Below are positions 33,948 to 45,856 of a stretch of DNA of 64,000 nt, piece by piece. Within the stretch, counting starts at the first letter, position 1, and each line of letters starts with the position of its first letter. Both the position numbers and the translations under genes were made by a program. Origin of the DNA: Delphinus delphis (taxonomy: Eukaryota; Chordata; Mammalia; Artiodactyla; Delphinidae); contig NC_082684.1 of assembly GCF_949987515.2 (NCBI RefSeq), positions 51,612,006 through 51,676,005 of the forward strand, written 5' to 3'. Below the pieces are notes generated by a model. It searched no databases. It worked only from the letters and a program-made list of their open reading frames with translations, and was not told the origin of the DNA.

Positions 33948-34163
33948 GAGCGGGTACAGATAACATGAGTTACAAACTCTGGTGTGTGTAATACAGAACG
34001 ATGTTTAAAGAAATTTTCCAAGATTGATTCATTTCTTTCTTGACCTGTATTCCACTAAAGATGACTAGAAACTTTATCCTAGTCAGTTCAGCATAAACAT
34101 ACTCAATTAGAGGTTTCTAAGTGACTTCCAGATTTCCTAGGCCAATTTACTCCTCCCCCTCTA

Positions 34164-35319
34164 TGGTGGCAGAATTCTAAGATAGCCTCCAGGGCTCCTG
34201 CCCTCTAGAGGTCACATGTTTCTCAGTCATTCAGTCAATCAGTAATCTAGGTACTGCTGTGAATAGATTTTGAAGATATAGTTGAGGTCACAAATTAATT
34301 GGCTTTAAGGAAGGGAGATTATCTTGGTGAGTCTGGCATAATTTCATGAGCCCTTTAACTATGGGTCTAGACATCAGAGACAGACAGATCAGATTTGAAG
34401 CTTGAGAAGGATTTGATGTGAGGGAGATTCTTCATGAATGGCTTGAGAGATGGAAGGGGCCACATGGCAAGGAATGCTGGCAGGCTCTGAGTGCTGAGAG
34501 TGGTCTGTTGTTGGAGGGTAGAGGGAACAAAAAGTGCCTGCTGAACTGAGAAGGTATATAGAGACCAAAAAATGAGGGTGGCAGCTCCATATAATCAATG
34601 CATCAGTTTATTATAGGGTAACTTACTCACAGGGTGGGATCAGGCAGAGAATGATCCGGAAGCACTTGTAGCTGCACTGTGCACCGCCGAGGGGCCACTG
34701 GGACAATTTCATAGTTAACCTAGCATACGGGGGTATGTGTTTGGAGACCGGAAGTATGTTCCTAAGTCAAGATTTATGAATGGGTAACTAGTCTCGTGGG
34801 TACCGGAAACATGTCAGCGAATGTTTGGGGACTTCATTGTTTGGGGACTAACAGAGCATAGATGCCGCCTAGTCCTAAGAAAAATAAATAATATCTATTA
34901 ACTGCAAAGCCCTTGACAGCAGAGAAGTAATTTCCCACACAGTACAGTCCTGGGTAGGGTCAGTGGAAGTACAGGAGGAACCAAGATGGTGTCAGTTACA
35001 CTAAGAGTGATACACCTGTTTAACCTCTATGAACTGAGAGCAGTTCCTGGCTGACAGCCAGTTGGGGACAGGCTTTAGTCCTATAGGTACAAGGAACTGA
35101 ATTCTGTCAACAACCTCAGTAGGCTTGGGAGCAGAGTCTTCCTGAGCCTCCAGACAAGAACTCAGCCTGGCAGACACCTTAATGTCAGGCTTGTGATATC
35201 CTGAGCAAGAACCTCAGTGTGGCTGCTGTAGACTTCTGTCCCATAGAACAGTGAACTAATAGGTGTTAAGTTCCCTAAATTTATGATCATTTGCTACAGG
35301 GCAATAGTTAGCTAATACA
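34164..35319 (+). repeat. MLT1-type LTR split by an insertion
   Basis: Left part 34164-34505: 'tggcagaattctaagatagc', 'ggctttaaggaagggagat', 'gagaaggatttgatgtgagg', 'gccacatggcaaggaatgct'. Right part 35043-35319: 'ctggctgacagccag', 'aaggaactgaattctgtcaa', 'gaactcagcctggcagacac', and the end 'agttagctaatacat'. Together they make one MLT1 LTR bounded by TG (34164) and CA (35318-35319). The middle is a later insertion. Confidence 0.85.
34506..35042 (-). repeat. Probable solo endogenous retroviral LTR inserted in the MLT1 LTR
   Basis: The ~537-bp block breaks the MLT1 sequence exactly where its text should continue. It starts TG (34506) and ends CA (35041-35042), as LTRs do. A minus-strand AATAAA lies at 34607-34612, about 100 bp before the minus-strand end, as expected for an R/U5 boundary. 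The flanking bases ggtc and gttc could be a decayed 4-bp duplication. No coding part is attached. An alternative is flanking by the longer imperfect repeat ctgagagYRGTYc (34494 and 35034). Family unknown. Confidence 0.55.
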
Positions 35320-36570
35320 TCCTCATCTCTTTGAGGTTCCATGTAAGTTCTAATGGGCCAACATAGTATCAGGTGTTGGTGGGGTGAAAGGTCAGGAAAT
35401 ACCAGGCATTTGGGTGCAATCAGTCCCAGTTAGAAACCCACTGCTGTGTCATCATCTACTCCTCCATCCTACCTCCAGTCAGCAGGCCTTCCACACTGGT
35501 GTTTGTTGTATATTCTCAGTCCTGCCTGTTCTCCAGTTACCAGTCCATGCTGGTATCTGCTGCTCTGTAACCCTCTGTCCTCACCACCTGCCTCTCTGGG
35601 CTGAGCCTTTAGAGGCTCTGTGAGGCTGTCCTCAGGATGAGATTCCTGGAGTCCTTCTGGAGACATTTCTAATCCACTGTTCCTCATCCATCTGGACATC
35701 AGATTTCTCTAGAAGGCTGGAAAAATTCCTGGAGCTTTACTGGGGAAAAGAGAAGTTGTCCTCTGTACTCTCAAAACTCCAGACTTATTTGAGGTTCTGT
35801 CATTCTCAGCTCTCCATTTCTCCAACCCCCAAACCAGATGTTTGACTCAGGAGAGAGTCAGGGTATAAATTCCCTTCTTTAGAGATTGTCATTAACATCT
35901 AACTATGGCTTTCTCCACAACACTTTCCAGGAAAATCCTCTTGAATGGGAAAAAACTGTACAGCAAGTATTCTTCCAGTTTTATTTGTTTCATACCTGGA
36001 TTTTGGTATATTAGGTTGAAAGCCAATAATCTGACTCATTTGTTCTTTGGTTTTGCTGTGACAAATCCATCCTAAGGCAATGAGTGTTGCATAAGAGTGA
36101 TGGGGTATGAGAGGACTAAGGGGAAGAAAGAAACACGTGAATTAATGCCTTAAATATTACTTCACCATGCACAATTTTTTAGAGTAAATTAAGAAAGGTG
36201 GAGCTATTTAAAGAGAACATGAGTGTCTAGTTCTCAGTTAAAATTACTCAAGAATAATGACTGAGGAACTAAAAATATTCTCTGTAGGACAGGGTATTTA
36301 AAATAGTTGTTTTAGAAAGAGTTTAATGAGAACACTATTACATAATATTTTTCAATATTTATTAGGATAAATATTTCATTAAGATTTTCACATCTTAATC
36401 CAACATTCAGTTTTTGAAAGGATAATTGATAGAGATTAAGCTTTGGACAGTTCTTCTGGGTAAATTGGCCTAAGTGTTCTGATTTTTGATATCGGTACTT
36501 TAATACATTGGATTCCATATTTTTTCTTACCTGAAAGATTTTTATTAAATAGTGAATAAAGTTTAACAAA
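35320..36570. other. Non-coding sequence with a GC-richer part, unidentified
   Basis: 35380-35900 is richer in C/T and less AT-biased than its neighbours (e.g. 'cctgcctctctgggctgagc'). Frames at 35384-35623 (79 codons) and 35469-35699 (76 codons, minus) show no domain. It may be an undescribed or very decayed repeat. The rest is plain AT-rich sequence. Confidence 0.4.
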
Positions 36571-36887
36571 ATAATTCAAGGCTTTGTAGAACAATAAAAT
36601 ACTAGAACTATAAGGGAACTTAATGGTAGTTTGTTTTAAATTTCAACCATCAATGCCACATTGTGTATACCTAACTTATTTATAAAGGACATTTATTAAA
36701 TTCCAGCCTGCACTGTAAATCAGCAGGAGTTTAAACCATATTTAGGTCAAAGATTTAAAATTGATCTGTCACCTAGGAGGTAAACAAATTGGTCTGTAAG
36801 AAAATGATTTAGATTTTGACTTTTGAAATTTTGTCTTTAATAAACTAGTTTAATGTATCCCACTGATAGAATAGTCATTTTATATTT
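36571..36887. other. AT-rich non-coding sequence
   Basis: Nothing recognised. Confidence 0.4.
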
Positions 36888-37000
36888 CTGTTTTGAAAAC
36901 ATAATTTGAAAACATTAATATATTCCAATATATTTCAAACATAATTTGAAAACATAATTTGAAAACATTAATATAATATGAAAACATATTATATTAATGA
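36888..37000. repeat. AT-rich local repeat cluster ending in a perfect 15-bp hairpin
   Basis: Several copies of 'gaaaacataattt' and 'gaaaacattaatat' lie between 36893 and 36975. They lead into an inverted repeat: left arm CATTAATATAATATG (36966-36980), loop AAAA, right arm CATATTATATTAATG (36985-36999), with no mismatch. This is a local duplication/palindrome, not a bacterial-type terminator. Confidence 0.9.
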
Positions 37001-37434
37001 AATGTTTCCACAAGGGTAAGTGATAGGGAGAGGGCTGTGTTGATAGCACTGTGTGAAACAGATATGTTTTAAAATATCAAACCTGTTGGTAGCTCAGGGT
37101 TAAATGCTCTTGTGTAAGAATTGTACACAAAGTAAAACTGACTGGCAAATCTTGTAATTTTCCAATTAAAAAAAATGATTTCTATAAGTGGTAAGGGGTC
37201 ATATTTGGAATAGGAAGTTTTAGCAATATCATCTAATTAAAATTTTTGGTAGTCTATTAATTGGTGGATACTGAGGCTAAATGCATCAGGTTTGCCATTA
37301 GAAATGAAACACTTGGTTTAGTGTACTGCTACTTGTCTTGGTTGGTATTTTACATTATTTGGTAGTTATTTAGCAGACATCAAGATATACAGGAAGAAAA
37401 TGGGTCTAGAAATTAGGAAAAAAATTGTGTTCGG
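37001..37434. other. AT-rich non-coding sequence
   Basis: Nothing recognised. Confidence 0.4.
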
Positions 37435-37830
37435 ATCCTTATGATTGCAAATGCTAGAAACTCAACTTGTACTGGTCAAACAAACAGTGGAAATACAAGG
37501 AGCTTCAGCTGCAGCCTGAGACAGTTTCCAATGATGTCAACATTTATGCTATTCCTCTTTCGCTTTCCACTCTATCATTTAGCTAAGTTTTGGTCTGAGA
37601 GCAGCATCCGTCTAAGGAGAGTAGTGACTTTTCAAGAACTCTCATGGCCTTGCTTGAGCTATAATTCCACCCCTGAACTAATCACAGTAGTGCAGAGAGG
37701 AAGAGGGGTGGTCCTATTGGTCAGCCTGAGTCACATGACTTGCAGATATTGGAGGAAAGCAGACCTACCTAATATACAACCTCATCCAAAAAGCATTGAG
37801 TTGAGGAAATGCAGTTCCAAATTGGAAAAA
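37435..37830. repeat. Ancient interspersed repeat, family not named
   Basis: The order 'gattgcaaatgctagaaac', 'gatgtcaacatttatgctat', 'acccctgaactaatcacagt', 'ctattggtcagcctgagtca' and 'catgactt' recalls a common mammal-wide repeat ('...cctgaaccaatcactg...gattggccaggcctgggtcac'). The 132-codon plus-strand frame 37441-37839 spans it exactly, has no domain, and is explained by the repeat. Confidence 0.5.
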
Positions 37831-37869
37831 TCCTGGTAACTAAATCCTCTCTGCTTCTGCTCTATCGCA

Positions 37870-37965
37870 TTCTTTCTTTCACTAACTAGAAGTGTGGCCT
37901 ACAGCAAATCTCTTAAATAGGCTGGGCCTTGGTTTCTTCTGCTGTAAAATAAAGTGTTGTACTCT
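37870..37965 (+). repeat. MIR fragment
   Basis: 'agtgtggcctacagcaaatc', 'tcttaaataggctgggcctt' and 'ttcttctgctgtaaaataaa' correspond to the sense MIR core. Confidence 0.55.
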
Positions 37966-38154
37966 ATGACATATTCATCCATCTTTCCATCTGTCCATTC
38001 TTCAGGTAGTGACGACTCTCTGCCAGCACTATGCTAGCTGTTAAGAATCCAAAGAAGATTAAATATGACCCCTCCCTCTGATGGTCTAGTGTGGGGTACA
38101 GACATAAGTGAAATAATGACAGTGAACTCTTATGTAGAGTAGTGAGGAATACTA

Positions 38155-38405
38155 ATAGTGATAGCTATCATTCATTACGAATCTATTATGTACTAGGTTC
38201 TGGTCTACATAGTTTATGTACGTTATAGTATCTGGCCCTCATATTACATAATAAAGCAATTGCTGAACTAAAGTACTTTGAAGATAAGAAAACAAAGATT
38301 AGAGGAATTTGGTAAGCTACTCAGGATCAGATGATCAGTGGGTGAAAGCTGGAAATTTTGGATTCATGCTGGACTCTGGATCCTCTGGTTCTTTTCACTA
38401 CACTG
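38155..38405 (-). repeat. MIR element, antisense
   Basis: 'tagctatcattcattacgaa', 'tctattatgtactaggttct', 'gataagaaaacaaagattag' and 'gctggactctggatcctctg' read as a nearly complete reversed MIR. Confidence 0.75.
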
Positions 38406-38439
38406 TGAGCAGAGAGGGAACAACCATCTTTACAGGAAA

Positions 38440-38710
38440 TGATCAGGGAAATCTTCACAGCAGAGGTGACATTAGAGCTGAGTGGAAAGATAAGAACTTG
38501 CCAAGTGGAAAAGAGAAAAAAAACCATGAAAGTGTGTGGTTTATCTAAGAAACAGTGAGCACAGTTGAGTCAGGGGCTGCTGGGGAAACTGAGAAATGCA
38601 GCTATAAAAGGAGATGACCACACCACGTGAAGGGCTTTGAATGAAGGACATTCGAACTTTATTTTTGGCAGTAGAGATACTCTGGAGGGTTTAAGACAGG
38701 ACTTTGAAGA
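38440..38710. repeat. GA-rich ancient repeat fragment
   Basis: 'gaggtgacattagagctgag', 'gggaaactgagaaatgcag', 'gtgaagggctttgaatgaag' and 'actctggagggtttaagac' parallel the repeats near 56.3 and 60.2 kb. The 79-codon frame at 38309-38548 spans the end of the MIR and this fragment and is not a gene. Confidence 0.45.
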
Positions 38711-39918
38711 GTCATATTTTTATTTAGAAATCATCTAAGATCCTTTAGATGCTAATATTTTATCTAGAGTCACATGCAATTGTACATTTTATTGGGTAAT
38801 TTAAAACAGGAGCTTGAAAAAAAGTGTATAGAAAAATATAGGATTTATTACTTATAATTAAGTTTTGAATTCTATAATGTCTTTCATTTAAGAGTTAACA
38901 TGTTCTTTCCTTTTTCCCTATACCATTTCTCTTTTTGGTTGGTATTTCCTGAGCAACGTGTGAATGTAGAATTTTAGACTGTATATTTTTACCTGATCTC
39001 CATTTTATGTAGAGAAAAACAGATTCAGAAAGCTCTGACTTATCTGTGTTTATATCTATGACTGGACTTTTCATTCAATGCCTTTTTCATACAAAAGACC
39101 TTGCCTTTGGGTTAATCAATAACTAGGATGATTTAAATGTCTTGGGGTCATCTTCTCCATGGGAAAAGATGAAATAAGCTGAGGGTGACCAGAACAGCTG
39201 TGCTTCTCATAAGGCTGCCATTGTCTTAGACTTATTTATTTATTTTTACCATGTGGACTCTGATAAATTAAGTGGATTGAACAAATAAACTAACTGTATA
39301 ATAAGAATGCTGTTAAATTATTTTTGACTCATTTTGTCTGGAATTTAATTATGTTTTCATGTTAAACCATTTTCCATTTGAAAATGCCCCCTAGTACTTA
39401 CAGAAATGTCTCATTCATTACAATAATTCCTTTGAGTGTATCACATAAAAATTGTACTTGAGTTATTATGGCTTTTCTTGCCATGACATTAACCCTCTGG
39501 CCTGGTGCTGAAAATGCCTTGCCACTTTAAATAGATAAGAGAGTGTCTTGATATATTGAATGAAGGTTGGTTTCACAGGATCCTAAAATTGCATGAAAGT
39601 AAAAACTTATATGCTTTGAAAAAATAAAAACACAAGTCTTTTGTATTTTTATCTGCTTTCATGATATAAGGTGTAGATTCTATGGGGTTTTATTTTGAAT
39701 GAAAGTTTAACTACTTTTAGATAACCAAACTCATCAAACTTCCCTGGCTTGATCCTTTTTCCTTGACTCTCATTTCTAGATACAGAAGCTAAGTGACAAT
39801 AGTGGTATTACAAGTGTATTGCAAGTCATTCTGGGTAAACACATTCAGAGTTTAAGTGCCATGCTTCACATGTGGAATGGTTCAGTCACATTCACCTTGG
39901 AAAGAAACTCGCTCTCAT
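38711..39918. other. AT-rich non-coding sequence, nothing recognised
   Basis: About 1.2 kb with no supportable feature. Confidence 0.45.
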
Positions 39919-39934
39919 GTTCTCTGTCTCTCTG

Positions 39935-40012
<78 letters not shown>

Positions 40013-40016
40013 TCTC
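39919..40016. repeat. Compound (TCTG)n-(TC)n-(TG)n microsatellite
   Basis: TCTG/TCTC units run into about ten pure TC repeats, then about sixteen TG repeats, then TCTC. Frames at 39819-40144 on both strands read Leu/Ser/Cys/Val or Thr/His/Arg/Glu runs from it and are artefacts. Confidence 0.97.
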
Positions 40017-40861
40017 ATATAGGAATGGGTTTGATAAATATTTGTCCTCAGGTAGTCAGTGTACCTTATACTCACACTGGAACTTTTTCTGTCAATAATT
40101 CTTTCTGTCCTTGGACACTTAAAGCCAATTCCCACCTGGTTTGATTCCCAATTTCATTGCATGATTTGTTGCTTGGTTTTATTAAATTTATAAATGTATC
40201 CATGATTTACATGCAAATATATTTGCTCTGTAATTCCCTGGTGCTCAGTGGACACATTACTATTCCTCATGGTTGGCTAAAGGAGAGTTTTTAGTACATG
40301 ATTATGTTGTTTCTTTGCTGGTGCAGGAGTTCAGATAAGGTGATGGATTAGAAGTATAGTCTTTATTTATATTGTAGGATGTCCTTGCTGACACAAGGGA
40401 AGTTTATACATTTAGTAATGAAATTCTTTGTCCATTGTCCAAATAGTCTAGGAAAAGCCAATCTTTAAAATGTAGTATTGATAAGAGAAAGGCTGAATAG
40501 GTGGAAATTATTTCTACCTAAGGGCATAGTGGGTAACATTGAGACGAGAAAATGAGTTAAGGAAAACTGTTCTGGAACTTGGTTAAAAACTAGGTCTGAT
40601 TATTGTACTTTCCCAGGTTAATGCTCATTTGAGGATAAGAATTCCTCTGAAGAGACTCATGAAAAGGCAGCACACATTTTCATTCCTGTTTGCAAAATTT
40701 TCTCAGACTCCAGAAAACTGCCTGAAAACTGCTTAGAATGAATTTTGCAAGCTGCTTTTTATTTTATTCTGGGAAATATGGGAACAATCCATACCAGAAA
40801 AGCAGAAGGTGACATTATAGAATGCACTTTACCTAATGAGGAATAATATTCCAGTAAATGT
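40017..40861. other. AT-rich non-coding sequence
   Basis: Nothing recognised. Confidence 0.4.
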
Positions 40862-41950
40862 TCAAAACAGTCTTATTGAGGTATAACTGGCACACAATAG
40901 ATTGTACATGTTTAAAGGGTACAGTTTCAAGACATTATACATGTAGATACAATTCCTTTATCAGATATATGATTTACAAATATTTTCTCCCATTTATGTT
41001 GTCTTTTCCTTTTCTTAACTGTATATTTCAGAGGGAACACATTTTTATGAATTCCAATGTATCAGTTTTTCTTTTATGGATTACACTTTTGGTGCTGCAT
41101 CTAAGAAACCTTTGCCTGTCCTGAGGTCACAAAGATTTTTCTCCTATACTTTTGATTTTTTTGTTCATGATCAATTGAGTTAATTTTGGTATAAGATATG
41201 AGGTATATATTGAAGTTGATTTTTTTGTATATGTACATCCAATGTTTCGAGCACGAGTTTTCGAAAAGACTGTCCTTTCCCTACTGAATTGTCTTTGCAA
41301 CTTTGTTGAAAATTCGTTTTCCATATTTGTGTGGATATATTTCTGGAATCTTCATTCTGTTCCATTGAGTTACTTTTCTGTCTTTACAACAGTACCACAC
41401 TGTCTTGATTACTCTAGATTTATAAGAAGCCTTGAAATCAGGTGTTGCTAGTTCTACAACTTTGTTCTTTTCCAAGTTATTTTGGCTAGTCTACATCCTT
41501 GGCATTTCCATGAAGGTTTTAGAATCAATTTGTCAATTTCTACCAAAAAGCCTAATAGGATTTGGATTGAGATTGTATTAAATCTATAGATCAATTTGAG
41601 AGAATCAACCTCTTAACAACATCTCATCCTCTGACTCACGAACATGGTATAACTCTCCATTGATTTATTCTTTTAATTCTCTCGGCACTATATTGTAGTG
41701 TTTAGACCTTGCAGTATTTGTCAGATATATGTCTGATTATTTGAAAATGATATTGTTTTATAAAAGTTCCATGTCCAATTGCTTGTTACTATTATATTGA
41801 AATGAAATTGAATTTTGCATGTTGATTTTTATCCTGTAAACTTGCTATTAATTTTTTAAAAATAGACTACATTGAGTTTTCTATATGTTTAAATAATTTT
41901 ATGCTAATAGTTTTATCTATCACTATGTTTGATGTTTAGGGGCTGTGAAC
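40862..41950 (-). mobile_element. Old L1 3' half, antisense
   Basis: Opens with reversed 3' UTR text ('cttattgaggtataactggc', 'tttaaagggtacagtttcaa'). It then moves straight into reversed ORF2: 'tttggtgctgcatctaagaa', 'ttcattctgttccattgagt', 'tttgtcaatttctaccaaaa', 'ttttgcatgttgatttttatc'. It is highly diverged, and all frames here (e.g. 41127-41451) are broken. The 3' UTR is shorter than in the 47.0-kb L1, suggesting a deletion near 40940. Confidence 0.8.
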
Positions 41951-42694
41951 ACATGGCAGTTGATCTGTCTAAAGTCACCTGTAAAGAATTTAACAATTCT
42001 ATAACAATTAACATTTAGATCTCTAATAGAGAATGCATGGTATTATAAGAGTTATGGCTGGGACCCAAATACAGTTAAAAATAAAATAACCATCTCTTGT
42101 CAGAAACCATGACTAACTTAAAATTTTAAACAGTTCCCTATATATTGTTAATGCTCAATAAATATTAAATATTAGTACAGTTAAGTGGGCTAAAACTCTT
42201 CTTCCCAATATTGATTTACCTTCATATAACATTTATCTTCTAAAGAAACAGAATAATGCATTGAGGTAATCAGTGTCTTTCTTTTAGGTCATTATTTTTT
42301 GTTCTTCGTCCTTTGGAAATTATAAAGAACTTTAATTAGGATTAACAACAGTATTCTGCCTTTATCAAAGGGCATTTAATGAAGGTATTTGGGTTATTTT
42401 CTCCTGAATAATTTGAGGTATTAAAACTTTGCTCTTTTAGGATGTTTACAGAGAACTAATCATAGCCAATAAATCACTTTCAGAAGAAATCTGTTCAAAG
42501 ACAGATTTATACTGAAAGCATTCTCTCTCTCTCTCTCTGCCTATTTAAAGACATGAAAATGCAAAATAATTCTAACTGAGTGGAACTTTTCAGGTAAATA
42601 GTTTCTTTTGATCTCTTTTAGGGAACTAGCTTTGTAATAGAAAAAGCTTTTTATTTCAATTATTAGGCAATTAGATAAGGATTGCCATTGAGAA
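41951..42694. other. AT-rich non-coding sequence
   Basis: A short L2/MIR-like tail ('atgctcaataaatattaaat') sits near 42150 and a (TC)8 run at 42520-42538. Nothing else recognised. Confidence 0.4.
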
Positions 42695-42915
42695 ATTGTT
42701 CTTATTCTATAAATCTGGATTAGACAGTCCTGGGTGCTCCCACAGGTCTCTTTTTTTGTCTGATCATGACATTGCTCATTCTGTGTTGAGATTGCCTGTT
42801 TACATGTTAATACTCTCTGGACTGTCAGCTCTGTGCAGTCAAGGGTCCCTTCTCCTTCCTGCTGCCTAGCATAGCGTGGAAGACATTCCAAAAATGCTAC
42901 TACTGAACGAATGAG
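42695..42915 (+). repeat. L2 3' end
   Basis: 'tctgtgttgagattgcctgt', 'ttacatgttaatactctctg', 'gactgtcagctctgtgcagt', 'caagggtcccttctccttcc', 'tgcctagcatagcgtggaag' and 'actactgaacgaatga' keep the L2 3' order. The 116-codon minus-strand frame at 42541-42891 overlaps it and is not called. Confidence 0.65.
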
Positions 42916-44040
42916 TTACTTTAAGACATGCTGTTTTAAATCTAGTTTTAAGTAACTAGATTCTATGAATGGTATAAAATAAGTAAGTCATTTAGAATTT
43001 TAGTGATCTAACTTGTATACATTTAAACATTATATAAGTAAATTCTAGTCTTACTAGGTAAATCAGTTATATATTTTTTTAAATTTAAGATCTTTTTTGT
43101 GGCCAGGGAATTAAATATTTTCAACATCATGTGATGCTAATATACAAAACAGAATGTTAGTTAAGAATTCTTTGCTCTCCTAAGTCACTATCTCCAGTTA
43201 GCATGTTGCAAAGTTGTTATTGTAGTATTTCTTCCTACCACACTTTTTACGAAGTATGCAAATATTAATAAAAACTGCATTTTCAAAGGAAAGTAGATAA
43301 ATTTGCAGCTAGCTGTATTTGCTTATAATTCTAGTTTAAATTAAATGGAAATGAAGTTTGAAACTAATTATTAAAATGTGTTGTTTTCCTATTTGTAGAC
43401 ATTGCTATTCACACAACCCTTCTCCCTGATTATACAGTTCAGGTAATGAGAAACAAAGTGTAAATTCCCTTTGCGTTTGGTCATCTAACATTTAGATCAT
43501 CTACTTCTTCTGCTTCAATTACTAAAGGTTTCTAAACTTTCTAGACAAAGGAAGCTTTTTGACTTTTCTAATTGAGACCATGGAACTATGGCTTAGTACC
43601 AAGCACGGAATTATACATTTCAAAGAGAATTTAGTGTTGACTATAACCTCTTTATTTTTCAGAAGCATCACATATTATGTTTGGAAGCTCTATGATAATA
43701 GATAAAATAATTTCTTATCTTTAGGGATTTAGAATTTATTTATATCTGCTCAACAAAAATCCTGCTAGGTAAATGAAAACCATGAAAATTTAAAAAAGGA
43801 GAAAATCCCCTGTTTGCATGAGACAAGTTCATCTACAGCTCTAAATCTCAATCAGGATGCATATTTTTTTAAATATTTGAATTTATTTGATCCTAAGTTA
43901 CCAAAGGAATAATACTTCAGTGTAAATCACACAAACTTGGGACAGGAATAGGCTATAAAAGTTTGGAGATATTACTTGGGGTTAAGTTCCGTATTCAGGG
44001 AAATGGGGGGAAAAAGCTTAAAGAGAGATTGTATAGATAT
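42916..44040. other. AT-rich non-coding sequence, nothing recognised
   Basis: No gene or repeat recognised across 1.1 kb. Confidence 0.45.
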
Positions 44041-44540
44041 ATGTCTTAGTTTGGGTTTCTTCAGAGCAAAGCCTGAGACAAGGATTTTGGTGCAGAGATT
44101 ATTTAGATAGTGATTTCAGACACAGAGTTAGGGGTCAGGGAGGGAAAGACAAGGATGGAGGGAAAGTTGGCAAGCCAGAGTTTTATCAAAGATTCTGTGG
44201 TAATTCGCGTTAGATTCCACTGGGACCTCTGAGAAGTGTACAGAATACCTCTCAGAATTTTCCACTTGGAGGAGGCAGAACATTTATCTACAGAGTCCTG
44301 TCTCTTATTGGTTGAAGGTTGTTTCAAGGGTCCTGCCTGCCCTATGCTTCCAAGCGGTACTTGTGAGAGATGAACAGGCTCTCAAAGCATCTAAGAAGGA
44401 GTTGAGACTACAGGCAGAAGGATGCACGGTTCCCACTTCAGATTAGGTGCTGGTAGTCTGAAGCGAAACTGAGCCCCAGCAGAACTGTCCACTAGAGCTC
44501 CAGCTGAAATCAGAAGTGGATGGATGTGAGTCACCAGTAG
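44041..44540. repeat. Possible ancient interspersed repeat, family not named
   Basis: Starts 'ttcttcagagcaaagcctga' and runs through 'tgtctcttattggttgaagg' and 'ctatgcttccaagcggtact'. It has the even composition and word order of a known mammalian repeat that I cannot name. The minus-strand frame at 44103-44327 is within it. Confidence 0.4.
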
Positions 44541-45079
44541 CATCTGGTCTCAAACAAGCTTATTACTTTATGTAGCTTGGAGTTTGAACACAAAAAAAAC
44601 TATGGTAGAGGTAAGGTAGGAAAGAGCAGAGAGGGGAAACAGAAGCTAGCTTTGTAGTTTCTGAGCAATAAATAAATTCTAAATCACTTGGTGGCCATCT
44701 CACTTTGTGTTTTGGGATTTCTCTTTTCAGAGTGAGCAGATCACCAAAGTGGTATTTGGAATGGTGCACGTGGGATGATTTTAATTTACATTAGAAAAGT
44801 AGAATTTGATTCTAAGAAGTATGTGGAAATGAAAGAGAACAGGGACTCGAAGGAAAAAAAAAAGGACAAAATACCAGAGAAGTTGGAAAAGAGTTAAAAG
44901 AGAACAGAAAAATAGAACAAATTGAAAAAGTGAGGTGGGTGAGCTATGGAAAGAAATTGAAGATAATAGTAAGGTCTTTACAAAAATTAAAACCATATTG
45001 GAAGCAATAAGAAGAAAACATGATGAAGAAAGAGCCAGTGATAATTTATAATGGTAATAAACACTTAATTGCTTAATGC
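44541..45079. other. Non-coding sequence
   Basis: A-rich. The minus-strand 102-codon frame at 44781-45089 reads mostly Phe/Leu/Ser from the purine-rich plus strand and is not a gene. Confidence 0.4.
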
Positions 45080-45225
45080 TAATATTCACTTACTACATAC
45101 TAGGAACTCTTCTGAGGGTCTTACTTTTATAAGGCTCACTGACTACTCAGAAGACTTCCATTAGTTAGTATTACTATTCTCTATATTCTATGAATGAGGA
45201 AACTGAGGCACAGACCTCCTGCCCC
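45080..45225 (-). repeat. MIR fragment, antisense
   Basis: 'ttacttttataaggctcact' with 'tgaatgaggaaactgaggcac' gives the reversed MIR core. Confidence 0.65.
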
Positions 45226-45856
45226 AGCTATCTCTCTTTACTAGGAGTCCAGGCTGTATAAAATTAATTATTCCTTTCAGCTCTGTACCCTTACTGCTAG
45301 ATAATGTGGAAGCAAGAACATGTTTGAGGCAATTACATAGATAAAACAATGAAAGTGATTAGCCATAAAGACGAGAGAGTGGAGATGCAACATTTGCGTA
45401 GTTGTTATCTTTGAATTAGAGGCTGAAATGAATACCAAAAAGTAATAAAACTTTCCATATATGAAAGAAGAACTGAATTTATAAATTTAAACTTGGAATA
45501 CCATGTTCCAAAAGAAAGTAGAATTATCAACCCTGAGGGGTCATATGGCATAAATATTAATGTTCAAGATTAAATAAAGAGTACTGCAGTCATCCATCAG
45601 AAAAAGTAGTTACCTTCAAGAGGAAAAATTAGGCTAAACTCAGATTCTTCATAGCAGTATGCCATATCAAGAGATGGTAGAGCACGTCTTCAGAATTCTG
45701 AGTTTAAAAAATTATGATTCTAAAGTTTAATAACCAGCTACATTTTTATTCATTAATAAAGGCAACAGTCCTTTCTTAAACAAGGACTCAGAGAGTATAG
45801 TACCCATGAGACACTGCTGAGGAAAAAATCTTAATTATGAATTCTGTCAACCAACC
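45226..45856. other. AT-rich non-coding sequence
   Basis: Nothing recognised. Confidence 0.4.

Noticed and set aside
34506..35042. Complete endogenous retrovirus
   Set aside because: Only an LTR-sized block is present. There is no internal coding region and no second LTR.
36966..36999. Rho-independent terminator or miRNA hairpin
   Set aside because: The genome is mammalian, the stem is only 15 bp and AT-only apart from its ends, and the loop is 4 bases. It is too short for a pre-miRNA.
37441..37839. 132-codon plus-strand frame
   Set aside because: Covers an ancient interspersed repeat with recognisable word order. No protein family features.
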